Source: Firmicutes bacterium M10-2 (GTDB lineage Bacteria > Bacillota_I > Bacilli_A > Erysipelotrichales > Erysipelotrichaceae). Taken from it: a stretch of 64,000 nucleotides of DNA. The stretch's first letter is position 1; each line of letters opens with the position of its first letter. Shown here piece by piece: positions 61,220-64,000 of this stretch. The translations under genes were made by a program, and so were the position numbers. The stretch lies in NCBI GenBank assembly GCA_000403415.2, contig KE159692.1, positions 105,227-169,226 of the forward strand. The letters run 5' to 3'. Under the pieces are notes generated by a model. It ran no database searches. It was not told where the DNA came from and worked only from the letters and a program-made list of their open reading frames with translations.

Positions 61220-62413
61220 TTAATCACCTAATCTTTCCAATGCTGTTTTAAAGAATTCCTCTCTTCTTTCGTTTGAAGTGAAACGGACCTTGATTGTCAC
61301 ATTTCCCATTGTGGCTGCATAAGCGGGTGGAAGAACTTCGGTACCGATATGTTCATCTTTGAACATATTCTCGATTTCTTCTGTATTGTAACGATATGCG
61401 ATTGAGTCGCGACGTCCTGCAAATCCCGCCGAGTATTTTCTCAATTTCGAGTACGAGGCGCTTTGATGCAAGAGGATTTCAGCCCATAATTCATAAATAT
61501 CAATGTCGTTTGAGTAATTGATCAAATCCGGAGCAAATCCTCCAGGTGGACGGAAATTCACCTCTAAACCGATCAGAGCACCTTTTTTGCCTAGACCTTC
61601 GACATCTTCTGTTAAACGGAAGTATTCGCCATGGAAGAAACGATTTTTTAACCCAAAGGCATCGATGACTCTTTGAGCGATATCACGGTATTCTTCGCTG
61701 ACATTCAATGTATAAAAACTTCCAATCGAATCCTGATTCAATACGGAATCCATGCAGTTGCCGACGTATTCCATACTGCCTAAAAAACGAATCTGACCTT
61801 TGGCATCGCAGATTCCATCTAAAGTGATGACATCGCCTTTGACATACTCTTCAAGGATCATGCAAAGATCTTTGGTCTTATTGTAGTAGTTTTCCAAATC
61901 TTCCATGTTTTGAAGACTATATGTGAAGCTAGCTCCCACACCATGATCAGGCTTAAGCACGAGTGGGAAACCAACCTTATCGGCAAACTCTTTTGCGTCT
62001 TGCAGAGATTTCGGTAAGCAGTATCGTGCTACAGGTAGTCCGGCCTTTTCATAATATTTTTTCATAGCCGCTTTTGATTGAAACTCGCTGATTTTCTCAA
62101 ACGAAAACCCGCTTTTTACATTAAAATCATCACGTAAACGGGCATCTAAAGTAAGCCACGCTTCGTTATTGGATTCGATCCAATCAATTTTTCCGTATTT
62201 AAATGTAAAATAAGCAACTGCTCTCAATATTTCGTCATAATTATGAAAACTCTGAACAACATAGCACTCATCTACATTGTCTTTTAGTTCTTGTTTCAGA
62301 TTGTTATAGGGGGTGTCGACAATAGCGAATACACGTGCCCCGTACTTCTTCAATCCGCGACAGAACATCCAGTAGTTTTCCGGATAATTCGGACTGATAA
62401 ATACAAAATTCAC
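61220..62413 (-). CDS. ATP-grasp domain protein
   Basis: A 397-residue ATP-grasp enzyme with the typical fold: FPLVLKPDHGVGASFTY (about 150-166), EEYVKGDVITLDG (about 188-200), GLEVNFRPPGG (Mg site, about 298-308) and an N-terminal preATP-grasp domain. It resembles carbamoyl-phosphate synthase-like and peptide-ligase enzymes that join a carboxylate to an amine. Substrates unknown. Coupled to its neighbours by 2-4 bp gaps. Confidence 0.85.
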   Translation of the reverse strand: MNFVFISPNYPENYWMFCRGLKKYGARVFAIVDTPYNNLKQELKDNVDECYVVQSFHNYDEILRAVAYFTFKYGKIDWIESNNEAWLTLDARLRDDFNVKSGFSFEKISEFQSKAAMKKYYEKAGLPVARYCLPKSLQDAKEFADKVGFPLVLKPDHGVGASFTYSLQNMEDLENYYNKTKDLCMILEEYVKGDVITLDGICDAKGQIRFLGSMEYVGNCMDSVLNQDSIGSFYTLNVSEEYRDIAQRVIDAFGLKNRFFHGEYFRLTEDVEGLGKKGALIGLEVNFRPPGGFAPDLINYSNDIDIYELWAEILLHQSASYSKLRKYSAGFAGRRDSIAYRYNTEEIENMFKDEHIGTEVLPPAYAATMGNVTIKVRFTSNERREEFFKTALERLGD

Positions 62414-62417
62414 TTTC

Positions 62418-62930
62418 TCATTTCCTTTCCGCTATGGCGTATAAGATCGCAACAATCGTCTTTGCGTCTTTGATCTTTCGCTCAATAACTTTTCTATATG
62501 CTTCTTCCAACGGAAGCCAAAGGGAATCGAGGTCCTCATCTTCGTCTTGCGCCAACTCATGCAACGCTTTGCGGATTCCGCAAGCTTTATAAATATAAAT
62601 TTTTTCATCGCAAAATCCCGGAGTGGAATAAATTTCTTCGATCAATTCCAAAGAATCGGCTTCGATACGAGCTTCTTCATTCAGCTCTCTTTTTCCGCAT
62701 TCCATTGGATCTTCACCGTATTCGAGCTTGCCCGCCGGAATTTCCAATGTTACTTCATCAACGGCCGGCCGATATTGTTTCACAAGCAAGATGTGTTCAT
62801 CTTTAAGGCAAAGCACACCGACACCACCTGGATGACGGATAATATCACGTGGATATTTCTTTTCATTGATCAATACTTCTTTGTGTACAAGATCGAAGAT
62901 GATGCCTTCGTAGATTTTCTTTTCCTTCAT
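62418..62930 (-). CDS. NUDIX hydrolase, ADP-ribose pyrophosphatase-like
   Basis: A 170-residue Nudix hydrolase with box GKLEYGEDPMECGKRELNEEA and the R(x)E(x)EE core intact, and the downstream STPGFCDEKIYIY common to ADP-ribose pyrophosphatases. It hydrolyses nucleoside diphosphate-linked compounds. ATG 62930 has AAAGGA 8 bp before; an earlier in-frame ATG (62960) is upstream of the -10. First gene of a four-gene operon. Confidence 0.9.
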   Translation of the reverse strand: MKEKKIYEGIIFDLVHKEVLINEKKYPRDIIRHPGGVGVLCLKDEHILLVKQYRPAVDEVTLEIPAGKLEYGEDPMECGKRELNEEARIEADSLELIEEIYSTPGFCDEKIYIYKACGIRKALHELAQDEDEDLDSLWLPLEEAYRKVIERKIKDAKTIVAILYAIAERK

Positions 62931-62951
62931 AAAATCATTCCTTTGGATGTT

Positions 62952-62957
62952 ATTATA
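62952..62957 (-). promoter_or_regulatory. -10 of the NUDIX operon
   Basis: On the minus strand TATAAT, 22 bp before the NUDIX ATG. No good -35. Confidence 0.5.
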
Positions 62958-62993
62958 CAATAGGAATTGTTTTTGAAAAAGAAAAAAAATAAA

Positions 62994-63011
62994 AAGTCTG
63001 TTACCAGACTT
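62994..63011 (-). terminator. Terminator after the amidase gene
   Basis: AAGTCTG-GTAA-CAGACTT on the minus strand, then TTTTTATTTT; overlaps the amidase stop. Confidence 0.8.
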
Positions 63012-63729
63012 AATTAATTTCTTTTAAAAATGCATCTGTAATTGCCTGGCCGATCTTTTCCTGATAATCCGGATCAGTCAAGCGAGCGTAATCCTCCGCA
63101 TTGGATAAATAACCCAATTCAACTAAAATCGTCGGTACTTCTTTATTGGAAAGAATCGAAAAATTCGAATAGTGATCTGTATCAACACCTTCATAATTGG
63201 AGAAATTGATTGCAATTAATTCCTGTCCGATTTCATTGGCAAGTGCTGTCGAACGATCATCAGGACGGGTAAAGATCGTAAATCCTTTCATCAATGGATC
63301 ATTGGTATTTCCTGATTGAAAACTCAGCAGCAGATCCACATCCTGCGCTTGCATCTCACTTAAACGCTGAGCGTTGACAGCATCTTCATCGCTTGCTTGC
63401 ACGTTATCATCTTCTCTGGTATATACAACTTGATAACCGGCTGCCTGCAGCTTGCGTCCTACCCGCAAAGCCAGTTCGAGATTGATTTCTTTTTCGGGTA
63501 TTTCGTTATTTCCCACATAGCCGAGATCTTCTCCGCCATGACTGGCATCAATTCCGATCTTTAATTTGGAAATGGATGAAGTCGGCGTAATATCCTCATT
63601 TGTTACTGGGGCATTTTCACTCACTTGCGGTACACGGACATCATTCTGATCGGCCACATCGATAAGATTTGGCTGCAAGACCAAGGCAATAAACAATCCA
63701 ATACACAAAAAAAACAGTGCACGTTTCAC
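63010..63729 (-). CDS. N-acetylmuramoyl-L-alanine amidase, second zinc His replaced by Gln
   Basis: A 239-residue exported amidase_3. N-terminal signal anchor (about 2-20), linker rich in Val, Ser and Thr, catalytic domain from about 56. IDASHGG holds zinc His64; EKEINLELA holds Glu79; TILVELGYLSN holds the catalytic Glu204. The SIHxN His is replaced: LLSFQSGN has Gln138. It may be inactive or have a modified metal site. It cuts the bond between MurNAc and the stem peptide if active. Confidence 0.85.
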   Translation of the reverse strand: MKRALFFLCIGLFIALVLQPNLIDVADQNDVRVPQVSENAPVTNEDITPTSSISKLKIGIDASHGGEDLGYVGNNEIPEKEINLELALRVGRKLQAAGYQVVYTREDDNVQASDEDAVNAQRLSEMQAQDVDLLLSFQSGNTNDPLMKGFTIFTRPDDRSTALANEIGQELIAINFSNYEGVDTDHYSNFSILSNKEVPTILVELGYLSNAEDYARLTDPDYQEKIGQAITDAFLKEIN

Positions 63730-63788
63730 AAAAAGTCCCCCTTATCGGTTCCATCTTATCATGAACATTTCCGTTTGACCATGAAATT

Positions 63789-63797
63789 TGCTATAAT
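63789..63797 (+). promoter_or_regulatory. Extended -10 promoter of scpA
   Basis: TGCTATAAT, 16 bp before the scpA ATG. Confidence 0.55.
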
Positions 63798-63813
63798 CCA
63801 TAAAGGTGATACA

Positions 63814-64000
63814 ATGGAATTTCAAATATCGATCGATCAATTTGAAGGGCCTCTTGATCTTATGCTGCATTTAATCAAGACGAACAAACTTGATTTATTT
63901 GATCTGGATATGAACGTGCTGGCAAGCCAGTACATTGCGTATATTACGCAAATGAAAGAAATGCAGTTAGAGATCGCGAGCGAATATTTAAGCGAACTGG
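63814..64000 (+). CDS. scpA: Segregation and condensation protein A, 5' part
   Basis: The first 62 codons of ScpA (kleisin): MEFQISIDQFEGPLDLMLHL, then IASEYLSEL. AAAGGTG precedes the ATG. The gene runs off the right edge. ScpA joins SMC and ScpB in the condensin complex that compacts the chromosome. Confidence 0.92.
   Translation, partial: MEFQISIDQFEGPLDLMLHLIKTNKLDLFDLDMNVLASQYIAYITQMKEMQLEIASEYLSEL

Overview
The window reads as one contig of a low-to-moderate GC Bacillota chromosome. The gene order rapZ-yvcK-whiA, a T-box leader in front of asnS, the block rimP-nusA-rnpM-ylxQ-infB-rbfA, Rex-type redox control and a complete butyrate pathway fit an anaerobic, butyrate-forming member of the Erysipelotrichaceae-like Firmicutes. 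That placement is inferred from gene content and cannot be proven without a search. There are no rRNA genes, CRISPR arrays or prophages. Coding density is high, and many genes overlap by ATGA or GTGA or share a terminator with the stop codon.

Layout. 1-553: 3' end of an IS1182-type insertion sequence abutting a terminator hairpin. 615-6453: an alpha/beta hydrolase, then a tightly overlapped operon rapZ-yvcK-whiA-lipoprotein-NusG II protein-Gx transporter-TSCPD protein-membrane protein. 6471-9127: rex with its own operator, T-box, asnS, and a HesB-like protein with a Cys/His tail. 9130-10317: a ZIP metal transporter and a DUF2325 protein sharing a DtxR-like operator. 10373-16172: TetR repressor divergent from an MMPL/RND exporter and a giant secreted coiled protein. 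16232-19427: a degenerate amidase and an ABC-F protein. 19512-21831: an AT-rich CPBP pair with a flavoprotein. 21914-26166: a YbiW-type glycyl radical enzyme, its activase and a DeoR regulator. 26268-30663: signal peptidase, then a GntR / GH1 / sialate-esterase sugar locus. 30770-34727: two HAD phosphatases, MscS, gltX. 34854-40936: tRNA-Gln, membrane proteins, aminopeptidase P, galE, mscL, a VTT protein, tRNA-Trp. 41264-46848: gmk and the nusA-infB operon. 46960-49031: a membrane metallopeptidase and an NTPase-Nudix fusion. 49269-58211: thl, an amidohydrolase, and bcd-etfB-etfA-hbd-crt-CoA transferase. 58340-63729: threonine aldolase, a NUDIX / ATP-grasp / esterase / phosphoesterase operon, and an amidase. 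63814-64000: start of scpA.

How it works together. The thl to CoA-transferase block encodes acetyl-CoA to butyrate. Rex is encoded in the same window, and Rex-box matches sit upstream of rex, thl and bcd, so NADH/NAD balance probably controls butyrate formation here. The glycyl radical enzyme, activase and DeoR regulator form a separate anaerobic sugar-phosphate unit.

The strongest unusual signal is mobile. Two identical 191-bp miniature elements (40975-41165 and 49039-49229, opposite orientation) and the IS1182-type end at 525 share terminal repeats. Each lies exactly at the foot of a 9-bp-stem terminator hairpin. In both miniature elements the whole hairpin (22 and 25 bp) is duplicated, so the duplication length follows the hairpin rather than being fixed. 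This points to structure-guided targeting of intrinsic terminators.
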